A DNA stretch of 24,199 nucleotides from an uncultured Oscillospiraceae bacterium (GTDB lineage Bacteria > Bacillota > Clostridia > Oscillospirales > Acutalibacteraceae), in NCBI GenBank assembly GCA_902478605.1, contig CABSLQ010000046.1, forward strand, positions 1 through 24,199, given 5' to 3'. This document shows, one piece after another, positions 14,595 through 21,782 of the stretch; within the stretch, counting starts at the first letter, position 1; each line of letters starts with the position of its first letter. A program made the translations under genes and the position numbers. Under the pieces are notes generated by a model. That model ran no database searches and had not been told where the DNA came from. It saw only the letters and a program-made list of their open reading frames with translations.

Positions 14595-14631
14595 AAAAAA
14601 AGCTTCCGTCTCCTGTTATAGAGACGGAAGC
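14595..14631 (-). terminator. T-box regulated terminator
   Basis: On the minus strand GCTTCCGTCTC pairs perfectly with GAGACGGAAGC and is followed by seven T. It lies directly after the T-box sequence and just before ilvA, so it is the attenuator controlled by tRNA charging. Confidence 0.93.
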
Positions 14632-14864
14632 CTGCTTCCGTGGTACCACCCTACTGCGGCCGCCTGAAGCGGCCCTCTGCCGGCATCAAGAAATGCCGTC
14701 TCCGATAACGGGGAGAAGCCGGTTGTGCTTACTGGGCCGCGGCCGTTGGGCATTCCGCTCAGGGGTGATGGTCCGCATGCGCGTCTTTTTACCGCCTCGC
14801 ACCGGCCGGCGGCTCTCTGAAAAAAGAATGCGCGGGACGTCCCCGTCATGGCGTTTTTCCTATT
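14595..14864 (-). ncRNA. T-box riboswitch leader, probable isoleucine specifier (AUC)
   Basis: The conserved T-box AGGGTGGTACCACG is at 14652-14639 on the minus strand and precedes the terminator. Stem I is marked by AGAGAG (14818-14813), GGTGCGAGG (14803-14795) and the closing helix GCATTC against GAATGC. The 3' side reads ATC-ACCCCTGAG. Aligned to the known Geobacillus glyQ leader (GGC-ATTCTTGAG), the specifier codon is ATC (14769-14767), Ile. The T-box TGGT expects discriminator base A, which fits tRNA-Ile. A Thr reading (ACC) would break the conserved spacing. When tRNA-Ile is uncharged, the antiterminator forms and ilvA-ridA are transcribed. Confidence 0.9.
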
Positions 14865-14870
14865 GTGTCC

Positions 14871-14899
14871 AGCATACGCCCTTTTGCCCGGTTTGTCAA
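14871..14899 (-). promoter_or_regulatory. promoter of the T-box-ilvA-ridA transcript
   Basis: The minus strand has TTGACA (14899-14894), 17 bases, then TATGCT (14876-14871). It lies immediately downstream of the ABC permease stop and upstream of the T-box Stem I. Confidence 0.75.
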
Positions 14900-14907
14900 G
14901 AGGGGGA

Positions 14908-16173
14908 TCAGGTTTTCAGCTTGAAAATATCCCGCAGCTTGAGCCGCTGGCCGTAGTGGAGCACCGACGCGGAGTAGAGCCGCACCGACACCGCCGCCAC
15001 CAGCACGATCGCCGCCGCCAGCAGCACCACCGAAATCGCGATGTCGCTCGCCGGCACCTGCTCGTTGAGCAGCCGGAAGGGCATGACGAAGGGCGAGGTG
15101 AAGGGAATCCAGGTCGTCAGGCGCTTGGCCGTCTCGCTGGGCATGAACATGGTCACATACGCCGCGTAGAAGGAGACGAGGCTGACGAGCATGACGGGCA
15201 TCATGGCGGAATTGAGATCCTCCGTACGGCTGACCGTCGCGCCGCACACCGAGTTCATCACCGCATACAGGGCGTAGCCCAGCAGGAAATACAGCAGCAC
15301 CAGCAAAGCGGAGGACACCGTAAAGGAGGAGAGCGCCAGCGGCATCCCCATAATGGTGAAATCAGGCGGAACAAGGGCAGCATAGCTCACCGCTCCCACC
15401 GCCAGGAAGGCGAGCAGCTGCAGCAGCCCGAGGGCCCCCATGGCCAGGCATTTCCCGAGCAATATCCGGGAGGGCTTGGCCGAAACGACGAGGGTTTCCA
15501 TCACGCGGGAGGTTTTTTCCGACGCCACCGACATTGCCACGCCGTAGCCGTAATAATACACCGCAAAGAAGATGATCATGGTCTGCACGATGCCGAGCAC
15601 ATACCCCGACAAATCCATCTTGCCCACGATCTCCTGGGTATAGGGCAGGGTGGCGAGGGCCTGGCCGGCCACCTCCTCGGACACACCCGCCTGGGTCAGC
15701 CGATCGGCGGTATATACCGTCTGCAGCACCTTCATCACATTGGCGGCCGGCAGTCCGCTCATCACGTCGGTGGCGTAAAAGGTGACGCTGGGCAGGCCGT
15801 CCGCTTCGGAAACAAGCAGGATGGTCGCCTTTTTATCCTCTCCTACCTGCTGCTTATAGGTCTCCATCTCATCCGCATGTCCCTGGACGAAATCGATGTC
15901 CGCATAGGCCTCTGCCAGCGCTTCCCGTGCGCCGGGCAGCAGGCCGGCCTCGTCGATGAAATAGCAGGTTTCGCTCTTTTGGGTGGGCATTGGTCCCGGA
16001 TCCGTATCCGGCCCCGGCTCAGCCCCGGCGCCGATGTCCGTCCCGCTGAACAGCCGCACCGCCGCGCATGCCCCCACAATCAGCACCAGCACCAGCACCG
16101 TCGTGATAATAAAGGCTTTTTTGCGCACCGCTTCTTTTAAGGTAAAGCGGAATACCGTCCACATCTCTCTCAC
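14908..16173 (-). CDS. ABC-2 type transporter permease (NatB-like)
   Basis: The 421-residue membrane protein has a first transmembrane segment at about 19-40, an extracytoplasmic region at about 42-185, and five or so further membrane segments between about 190 and 400. ASEKTSRVMETLVVSAKP (217-234) is the family signature of NatB-type (ABC-2) permeases. The ATGA overlap with the ATPase gene (four bases) shows they form one exporter. In Bacillus NatAB exports sodium; the substrate here is not known from sequence. The gene ends nine bases before the -35 box of the ilvA promoter, and no intrinsic terminator was seen, so read-through into the T-box leader is possible. Confidence 0.88.
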   Translation of the reverse strand: MREMWTVFRFTLKEAVRKKAFIITTVLVLVLIVGACAAVRLFSGTDIGAGAEPGPDTDPGPMPTQKSETCYFIDEAGLLPGAREALAEAYADIDFVQGHADEMETYKQQVGEDKKATILLVSEADGLPSVTFYATDVMSGLPAANVMKVLQTVYTADRLTQAGVSEEVAGQALATLPYTQEIVGKMDLSGYVLGIVQTMIIFFAVYYYGYGVAMSVASEKTSRVMETLVVSAKPSRILLGKCLAMGALGLLQLLAFLAVGAVSYAALVPPDFTIMGMPLALSSFTVSSALLVLLYFLLGYALYAVMNSVCGATVSRTEDLNSAMMPVMLVSLVSFYAAYVTMFMPSETAKRLTTWIPFTSPFVMPFRLLNEQVPASDIAISVVLLAAAIVLVAAVSVRLYSASVLHYGQRLKLRDIFKLKT

Positions 16174-17072
16174 AGCGCGCTCCCCACCTTTTCCACAAAA
16201 ATCTCGTGCAGCGACGGTTCCCGGATCTCGAACCGCTCGGGGTATAGCCCCTCGTCCACCATGGCGCGCAGATAGGCGTGCGCCATCTCGTCCCCGGTGA
16301 TTTTAAATTCGTGGGCATCCGCCCGCTTTTCCAGCATCTGCAGCCCGTGCTGCTGCGCCAGGGCGTCGGCGCGTTCCATATCCCCGCAGATCACGCTCAG
16401 GTTGGTGTGGCCGTACCCTTCCTTGATCGCGCGCAGGTTGCCCTGCAGCAGGGTCTGCCCGCGGTGCAGGATGACCAGATTCTCGCAGTATTCCTCCACC
16501 GTCGCCATCTGATGGCTCGACATGATGATGTATTTACCCTCGTCCATCAGCTCGCCGAGCACCCGGCGGAACACATCGGTGTTGATGGGGTCCAAGCCGC
16601 TGAAGGGTTCGTCGAGGAAAAGCAGCTCCGGGTCGTGAATCACGGTGGAGATGAGCTGCACCTTTTGCTGGTTGCCTTTGGACAGCTTTTCGGCCGGCAT
16701 GTTCCGGTATTCGGTCACGCCCAGCCGTTCCATCCACCCTTCGGCCGCCGCAGCCGCCTCGCTGCGCTTCATGCCGCGCAGCTCCCCGAAATAGATAAGC
16801 TGCTCGGCCACCTGGATTTTGGGGTAAATGCCCCGTTCCTCCGGCATGTAGCCCACGCGCACCCGCCCGCGGTCGAGCGGCTCGCCGTTCCAGAGGATCT
16901 CCCCCTCGTCCTTGTTCATCATGCCGAGAATCATGCGGATGGTGGTGGTTTTGCCCGCCCCGTTGGTGCCGATGAGGCCGAACACCCCTGGCCGTTCCAT
17001 TTCAAAGCTGAGGTCATCCACCGCTTTCTTATCGCCGAAGGCCTTGCTCACCCCGCGCACTGTCAGCCCCAT
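16170..17072 (-). CDS. ABC transporter ATP-binding protein (NatA-like)
   Basis: The 300-residue cytoplasmic ATPase powers the adjacent permease. Numbering from the upstream ATG (two residues more), it has Walker A GTNGAGKT (37-44), signature LSKGNQQK (132-139), Walker B LLFLDEP (152-158) and switch His189 (SSHQ). The C-terminal extension (about 215-302) with EPSLHEIFVEKVG is typical of NatA/CcmA-type ATPases. Start choice: AGGAGG lies directly against the first ATG (17078) but seven bases from the second (17072), so the second is used. It is followed by the permease with a four-base overlap. Confidence 0.92.
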   Translation of the reverse strand: MGLTVRGVSKAFGDKKAVDDLSFEMERPGVFGLIGTNGAGKTTTIRMILGMMNKDEGEILWNGEPLDRGRVRVGYMPEERGIYPKIQVAEQLIYFGELRGMKRSEAAAAAEGWMERLGVTEYRNMPAEKLSKGNQQKVQLISTVIHDPELLFLDEPFSGLDPINTDVFRRVLGELMDEGKYIIMSSHQMATVEEYCENLVILHRGQTLLQGNLRAIKEGYGHTNLSVICGDMERADALAQQHGLQMLEKRADAHEFKITGDEMAHAYLRAMVDEGLYPERFEIREPSLHEIFVEKVGSAL

Positions 17073-17102
17073 ATACATCCCTCCTGGCTCTGTGTTTTGT
17101 TC

Positions 17103-17154
17103 AGTATAACAATATTACGTTAAAAAATCTATAGATCGAAATAAAAAATTTCGC
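17103..17154 (-). promoter_or_regulatory. promoter region of the ABC exporter with inverted repeat
   Basis: The minus strand has TATACT (17108-17103) as a likely -10 box, with only a weak -35 (TAGATT at 17 bases). Upstream lies CGAAAT-AAAAA-ATTTCG (about 17138-17154), a perfect 6-bp dyad extended by GATC/CGATG, and next to it the palindrome TCTATAGA. These are candidate regulator sites. Confidence 0.45.
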
Positions 17155-17267
17155 TCGATGTCCGTATGACATCGCCGAACGGACCGGACAGCCGCCGCGC
17201 CGCATTATAAAATCCCCGTTCTTTGGTCTTTATCAGCCTGCGCCCGCCGCATCTGCACCCCTACATG

Positions 17268-17301
17268 GCAAAAGAGAGATCCAAACGGCTCTCTCTTTTG
17301 C
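17268..17301. terminator. terminator of adhE (bidirectional hairpin)
   Basis: GCAAAAGAGAGA pairs perfectly with TCTCTCTTTTGC across a 10-base loop. It lies about 40 bases after the adhE stop. The T stretch is within the stem end (TCTTTTGC), so efficiency is less certain than for the other terminators here. Confidence 0.75.
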
Positions 17302-17342
17302 TTGGGGGGGAATATATTTGACAACGAGCTGTCGAAGAAAGC

Positions 17343-19964
17343 TTATTTGCCGTAATACGCCTTGAGGTACATCTCCTTGATTTCCTTCATCAGCGGATAA
17401 CGGGGGTTGGCGCCGGTGCACTGGTCGTCGAACGCCTGCTCCACCATCTCGTCGAGGGTGTCGAGGAAATACTTCTCGTCCACGCCGTAATCGCGGATGG
17501 TCTTTTTGATGCCGACCTTTTCCTTGAGCTCCTCGATGGCGGCGATCAGGTTCTCCAGCTTTTCCTGGTTGTTTTTGCCCTTGATGCCGAGGAAATCGGC
17601 GCATTCGGCATACCGCTCGAGGGTGTGCGGATAGGCGTACTGCGGGAAGGTGCCCATCTTAGCCGGGCATTCCGCCGCGTTATAGCGCATCACTTCGGTG
17701 ATGAGCAGGGCGTTGGCCACGCCGTGGGGCAGGTGATGGAAGGCGCCGAGCTTGTGCGCCATGGAGTGGCACACGCCGAGGAAGGCGTTGGCAAACGCCA
17801 TGCCGGCCAGGGTGGAGGCGTCGGCCATGCGCTCGCGCGCCTGGGGATCGTTCGCCCCGTTTTCATACGCGCGGGGCAGATAGGTGAAGATGTTCTTCAT
17901 CGCCTTGAGCGCGATGCCGTCGGTGTAATCGGTCGCCATCATGGAAGCATAGGCCTCGAGCGCATGGGTCAGCGCGTCAATGCCCGACGCAGAGGTCAGC
18001 CCCTTGGGCATGTTCATCATCAGATCCGCGTCCACGATCGCCATCTTGGGCAGCAGCTCGTAGTCGGCCAGCGGGTATTTCACGCCGGTGGTCTCGTCGG
18101 TGATGACCGCGAAGGGGGTCACCTCGGAACCGGTGCCCGCCGAGGTGGGTACCGCGATGAAGTAGGCCTTTTCGCCCATCTTGGGGAAGGTGTACACCCG
18201 CTTGCGGATATCCATGAAGCGCATCGCCATATCGAGGAAATCCACATCGGGATGCTCGTACATAACCCACATGATCTTGCCCGCGTCCATGGCGGAACCG
18301 CCGCCCACCGCAATGATGCAGTCGGGCTCAAACGCGGCCATCGCCTTGGCGCCTTCGCGGGCGCAGGCCAGCGTGGGATCGGGGGCGACGTCGTAGAAGG
18401 TGGTGTGGATGATGCCCATGGCGTCGAGCTGGTCGGTGATGGTCTTGGTATAGCCGTTCTTATACAGGAAGGAGTCGGTGACGATGAAGGCCTTCTTCTT
18501 GCCCATCACGTTTTTCAGCTCGGCAAGCGCCACCGGCAGGCAGCCCTTCTTGAAATACACCTTTTCGGGCGCACGGAACCACAGCATGTTCTCTCTCCTC
18601 TCGGCAACCGTCTTGACGTTGAGCAGGTGCTTGACGCCCACGTTCTCCGAGACGGAATTGCCGCCCCAGGAGCCGCAGCCCAGCGTCAGCGAGGGCGCCA
18701 TTTTGAAGTTGTACAGGTCGCCGATGCCGCCGTGGGACGAGGGGGTGTTCACCAGAATGCGGCAGGTTTTCATCGCCGCGGCAAAGGTGTCGATCTTCTC
18801 CCGCTCGGTCACCGCGTTGAGGTAAATCGAGGAGGTATGGCCGTAGCCGCCGTCCGCGATGAGCCGGTCCGCCTTGGCGACCGCGTCGGCAAAGTCCTTC
18901 GCCCGGTACATCGCCAGCACGGGGGACAGCTTTTCGTGGGCGAACTCTTCCTCGATGTCCACGCTCTCCACCTGGCCGATGAGGATCTTGGTGCTTTCCG
19001 GCACCTCAACGCCCGCCAGCGCCGCGATGGTATGCGCCGACTGGCCCACGATCTTGGCGTTGAGCGCGCCGTTTATCAGGATGGTCTTGCGCACCTTTTC
19101 GATTTCGTCCGGCTTGAGCATATAGCAGCCGCGCGCCTCGAATTCCTTCTTTACCTTGTCGTACACCTTGTCGAGCACGATAACCGACTGCTCCGAGGCG
19201 CAGATCATGCCGTTGTCAAAGGTCTTGGAATGGATGATGGAGTTGACCGCCAGGACAATGTCCGCCGTGTCGTCGATGATGGCCGGGGTGTTGCCCGCTC
19301 CCACGCCGAGGGCCGGCTTGCCGGAGGAGTAGGCCGCCTTGACCATGCCGGGGCCGCCCGTGGCCAGGATGATGTCCGCACTGCGCATGACCTCGTTGGT
19401 CAGCTCGAGGCTCGGCACGTCGATCCAGGCGATGATGCCTTCCGGCGCGCCCGCCGCCACCGCCGCGTCCAGTACGACCTTCGCCGCCGCAATGGTGGAT
19501 TTCTTCGCGCGGGGATGAGGGCTGATGACGATGCCGTTGCGGGTCTTCAGGCACAGCAGCGTCTTGAAAATCGCGGTGGAGGTGGGGTTGGTGGTCGGGA
19601 TAACCGCCGCCACCACGCCGAGGGGCTCGGCAATCTTCTGAATGCCGAATTCCTTGTCCTCCTCCAGCACGCCGCAGGTCTTAACGTCTTTATACTGATT
19701 ATAAATATACTCCGAAGCGTAGTGGTTCTTGATCACCTTATCCTCCACAACGCCCATGCCGGTCTCTTCCACCGCCATCTTGGCCAGCGGGATGCGCTGC
19801 TTGTTGGCGGCCATGGCGGCGGCGAAGAAGATCTTGTCCACCTGCTCCTGGGTGTAGGTCGCGAACTGGCGCTGGGCCGCGCGCACCTCGTCCATTTTTG
19901 CCACCAGCGCCTCCACCGTGTCTACCAGTCCGGCCGCCGGGGCATTTGCTTTCTCTTTGCTCAT
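17343..19964 (-). CDS. adhE: bifunctional acetaldehyde-CoA/alcohol dehydrogenase
   Basis: The 873-residue AdhE has full family length. It reduces acetyl-CoA to acetaldehyde and then ethanol, using two NADH, in long cytoplasmic filaments (spirosomes). The N-terminal aldehyde dehydrogenase domain (1-440) has catalytic Cys255 in NGMICASEQ (251-259). The C-terminal iron-dependent alcohol dehydrogenase (about 455-873) has NAD motif GGGSAMD (554-560) and iron ligands D663, H667 (DALTH), H737 (MAH) and H747 (PHG). All key residues are intact. A GGGAGG ribosome binding site lies about eight bases before ATG. It is monocistronic, with its own consensus promoter, a Rex operator and a terminator. Confidence 0.97.
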   Translation of the reverse strand: MSKEKANAPAAGLVDTVEALVAKMDEVRAAQRQFATYTQEQVDKIFFAAAMAANKQRIPLAKMAVEETGMGVVEDKVIKNHYASEYIYNQYKDVKTCGVLEEDKEFGIQKIAEPLGVVAAVIPTTNPTSTAIFKTLLCLKTRNGIVISPHPRAKKSTIAAAKVVLDAAVAAGAPEGIIAWIDVPSLELTNEVMRSADIILATGGPGMVKAAYSSGKPALGVGAGNTPAIIDDTADIVLAVNSIIHSKTFDNGMICASEQSVIVLDKVYDKVKKEFEARGCYMLKPDEIEKVRKTILINGALNAKIVGQSAHTIAALAGVEVPESTKILIGQVESVDIEEEFAHEKLSPVLAMYRAKDFADAVAKADRLIADGGYGHTSSIYLNAVTEREKIDTFAAAMKTCRILVNTPSSHGGIGDLYNFKMAPSLTLGCGSWGGNSVSENVGVKHLLNVKTVAERRENMLWFRAPEKVYFKKGCLPVALAELKNVMGKKKAFIVTDSFLYKNGYTKTITDQLDAMGIIHTTFYDVAPDPTLACAREGAKAMAAFEPDCIIAVGGGSAMDAGKIMWVMYEHPDVDFLDMAMRFMDIRKRVYTFPKMGEKAYFIAVPTSAGTGSEVTPFAVITDETTGVKYPLADYELLPKMAIVDADLMMNMPKGLTSASGIDALTHALEAYASMMATDYTDGIALKAMKNIFTYLPRAYENGANDPQARERMADASTLAGMAFANAFLGVCHSMAHKLGAFHHLPHGVANALLITEVMRYNAAECPAKMGTFPQYAYPHTLERYAECADFLGIKGKNNQEKLENLIAAIEELKEKVGIKKTIRDYGVDEKYFLDTLDEMVEQAFDDQCTGANPRYPLMKEIKEMYLKAYYGK

Positions 19965-20004
19965 TCTCTATTCCTCCCACTTCATACTGCATGTCGCATG
20001 TTAA

Positions 20005-20022
20005 TTGTTATTTTTTTAACAG
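20005..20022. promoter_or_regulatory. Rex operator of adhE
   Basis: TTGTTA-TTTTTT-TAACAG matches the Rex consensus TTGTTA-N6-TAACAA at 11 of 12 fixed positions. It lies four bases downstream of the adhE -10 box, over the expected start site. Rex releases DNA when the NADH/NAD ratio is high, so adhE should be induced when NADH accumulates. Confidence 0.85.
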
Positions 20023-20026
20023 CTTC

Positions 20027-20055
20027 ATTATAACAGGTATCGCCCCCCGTGTCAA
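20027..20055 (-). promoter_or_regulatory. consensus sigma-A promoter of adhE
   Basis: The minus strand has TTGACA (20055-20050), 17 bases, then TATAAT (20032-20027), a full 12 of 12 match. The Rex site follows directly, and the leader is about 55 bases. Confidence 0.93.
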
Positions 20056-20218
20056 CTTAGCATTCTCCCGTCTTTAAACAAAATACAAGCAAAATTTATG
20101 TATAATATGCTCAATCGGTTTAAGGCGCGCAAAATATTCAGAATGCACAGAAGAAGCCGGGAAAATTCCAGCAAAAAGGCAGAAATGCAAACAGCTTGTT
20201 AATTCTACAAAAAATCGC
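20056..20218. other. AT-rich spacer between adhE and phosphotransferase promoters
   Basis: This non-coding stretch is markedly richer in A and T than its neighbours. It contains a lone TATAAT (20101-20106) without a matching -35 and a TTGTTA half-site near 20198. I see no gene or RNA in it. Confidence 0.4.
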
Positions 20219-20248
20219 TTTACATGACGCCGCAGAAAGTTGTATAAT
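20219..20248 (+). promoter_or_regulatory. promoter of the phosphotransferase-like gene
   Basis: TTTACA (20219-20224), an 18-base spacer and TATAAT (20243-20248) lie 45 bases upstream of the plus-strand start codon. Confidence 0.8.
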
Positions 20249-20293
20249 ACATACAGGCCACAGGCATGTTCCAAACGAAAGGAGAATACGGCT

Positions 20294-21037
20294 ATGGAAC
20301 TGAAAAACCGCATTGCATCGAGCGAAACGGTGGATATCTACCGCGAGGGCGACAAAGCTGTCAAGCTGTTTAAGACGGGACGCAAGACGGACGCGCTGTA
20401 TGAGGCGCTGACCCACGCCCGTATTGAATACACCGATCTGCTCGTGCCGACCATCCATGAGGTATCGGTGATTGACGGGCGCTGGGCCATCACGATGGAC
20501 CTCATCGAAGGCGACACGCTGGAGGATCTCATGAAGGCGCACCCCGAGAAGCAGGACGAATATCTCAACCTGATGGTCGATCTGCATCTCAAGGTGCATC
20601 AGGAAAAGATGCCCAAGCTCAGCAAGCTGAAGGATAAGCTCGCCCGCCTTATCAACAGCCTGGAGGATATTCCCGACGCGACGCGGTACGAGCTGCTCAC
20701 CCGGCTGGACAGCATGCCCAAGCATGTGAAACTCTGCCACGGCAACTTCATGCCCGCCAACATCATCCTCAACGACAAGGGCACCTATATCGTCGACTGG
20801 ATCGCCGCCCGGCAGGGCAACGCGAGCGCCGACGTGGCCAAGACCTATCTGCTCCTGTCGCTGCAGTCGCCCGACATGGCGGAAAAATATATGAACCTCT
20901 TCTGCGAAAAGACGAACACCTCGAAGAAATACGTGCAGGAATGGCTGCCCATCGTGGCCGCCGCCCGTCTGACCGAAAAGCGGCCGGAGGAACGGGACCT
21001 GCTGCTCAAGTGGATCGACGTGGTCGCCTACGAATAA
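20294..21037 (+). CDS. APH/choline-kinase-fold phosphotransferase-like protein, catalytic Asp replaced
   Basis: The 247-residue protein has an aminoglycoside-phosphotransferase-like fold: VDIYREGDKAVKLFK (13-27, the ATP-lysine strand), MDLIEGDTLEDLM (68-80, the hinge), CHGNFMPANII (148-158, catalytic loop) and YIVDWI (165-170, metal-binding Asp168). It resembles the TIGR02172-like family. The catalytic-loop Asp expected after HG is Asn151, so activity may be low, altered or lost. Other catalytic features (Lys, Asn156, Asp168) are kept. The substrate is unknown. AAAGGAG lies nine bases before ATG. A TTG-started extension overlaps the -10 box and is excluded. It is monocistronic, with promoter and terminator. 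Confidence 0.75.
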   Translation: MELKNRIASSETVDIYREGDKAVKLFKTGRKTDALYEALTHARIEYTDLLVPTIHEVSVIDGRWAITMDLIEGDTLEDLMKAHPEKQDEYLNLMVDLHLKVHQEKMPKLSKLKDKLARLINSLEDIPDATRYELLTRLDSMPKHVKLCHGNFMPANIILNDKGTYIVDWIAARQGNASADVAKTYLLLSLQSPDMAEKYMNLFCEKTNTSKKYVQEWLPIVAAARLTEKRPEERDLLLKWIDVVAYE

Positions 21038-21066
21038 AGCCGGGGCCGCGCGCGGCCGCCGTATCC

Positions 21067-21104
21067 AAAAGAATCCCGCCGTATTGACGGGATTCTTTTG
21101 TTTG
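21067..21104 (+). terminator. terminator of the phosphotransferase-like gene
   Basis: AAAAGAATCCCG pairs perfectly with CGGGATTCTTTT across a 9-base loop, followed by GTTTG. It starts 30 bases after the stop codon. The 180 bases from here to the sigma-factor gene hold no gene; I could not identify a convincing promoter for the sigma factor in them. Confidence 0.85.
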
Positions 21105-21287
21105 TCCCGGTGTGCGGCGCGCCGATGGGGGCTGCCCGTGCGGCCGGGCGAAGCGAAAAATGCGCGCGGCCTCTCCTGGCTTATCCCGACACCGCCTGTT
21201 TATCCCGTCCACCCGGCGGGAATTTTTTGTTTTTATGTAGCAATATGGCACTTTTCCCGGTATTCTGAATAAGAGGAGGAGAACGCC

Positions 21288-21782
21288 ATGAACGATCCGA
21301 CACCGCGTGCAGACGAGGATATCGAACAGATTGTCCGGCAGCACGCGGCCACCGTGTACAAGCTGGCCTTTGCCCAGACCCGTAACCGCAGCGACGCGGA
21401 AGACATTATGCAGGAGGTGTTCCTGCGCTACATACGGCGGCTGCCGGACTTTGAAAGCGAGGAGCACGCCAAGGCGTGGTTTCTCCGCGTGACCTGCAAC
21501 TGCCTGAAAAATTACTGGAACGCCCCCTTCCGGAAAAACACGGAAGAGCTGGTGGACGATATCCCCTGCGAAGACCCGGAGGAGCTGGGCATGCAGGAGC
21601 TGATGCGGCAGCTGCCCAAGGATTTCCGGGTGATCCTGCACCTGTTTTATTACGAGGACATGTCCACCGCCCAAATCAGCCGGCTGACCGGGCGGAAGGA
21701 ATCCACCGTACGGGTGTATCTGACCCGCGCGCGGCGGCAGCTTAAGGAAATACTGGAAGGAGGGGATAACCGTGTCGGATGA
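21288..21782 (+). CDS. ECF (sigma-70 family) RNA polymerase sigma factor
   Basis: The 164-residue protein has region 2 at about 14-78 (HAATVYKLAFAQTRNRSDAEDIMQ core and WFLRVTCNCLKNYW) and region 4 at about 107-157 (LFYYEDMSTAQISRLTG, STVRVYLTRARRQLK). There is no region 1.1 or 3, as expected for extracytoplasmic-function sigma factors. A GGAGGAG site lies about six bases before ATG. Its end overlaps the next gene by 11 bases. That gene encodes a membrane protein with a short cytosolic N-terminus, the usual arrangement of sigma factor and anti-sigma factor. The target promoters are not known; I found no obvious ECF-type autoregulated promoter upstream. Confidence 0.93.
   Translation: MNDPTPRADEDIEQIVRQHAATVYKLAFAQTRNRSDAEDIMQEVFLRYIRRLPDFESEEHAKAWFLRVTCNCLKNYWNAPFRKNTEELVDDIPCEDPEELGMQELMRQLPKDFRVILHLFYYEDMSTAQISRLTGRKESTVRVYLTRARRQLKEILEGGDNRVG

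Noticed and set aside
14767..14774. Threonine specifier (ACC) in the ilvA T-box
   Set aside because: ACC is present three bases upstream of ATC, but using it breaks the fixed spacing between specifier and the TGAG motif; Ile also fits the pathway.
17625..20033. 802-codon open frame on the plus strand opposite adhE
   Set aside because: It is antisense to a fully intact AdhE, has low-complexity His/Arg/Gly composition and has no domain.
20101..20106. TATAAT as a second plus-strand promoter for the phosphotransferase-like gene
   Set aside because: No -35 box at a suitable distance, and a better promoter lies at 20219-20248.
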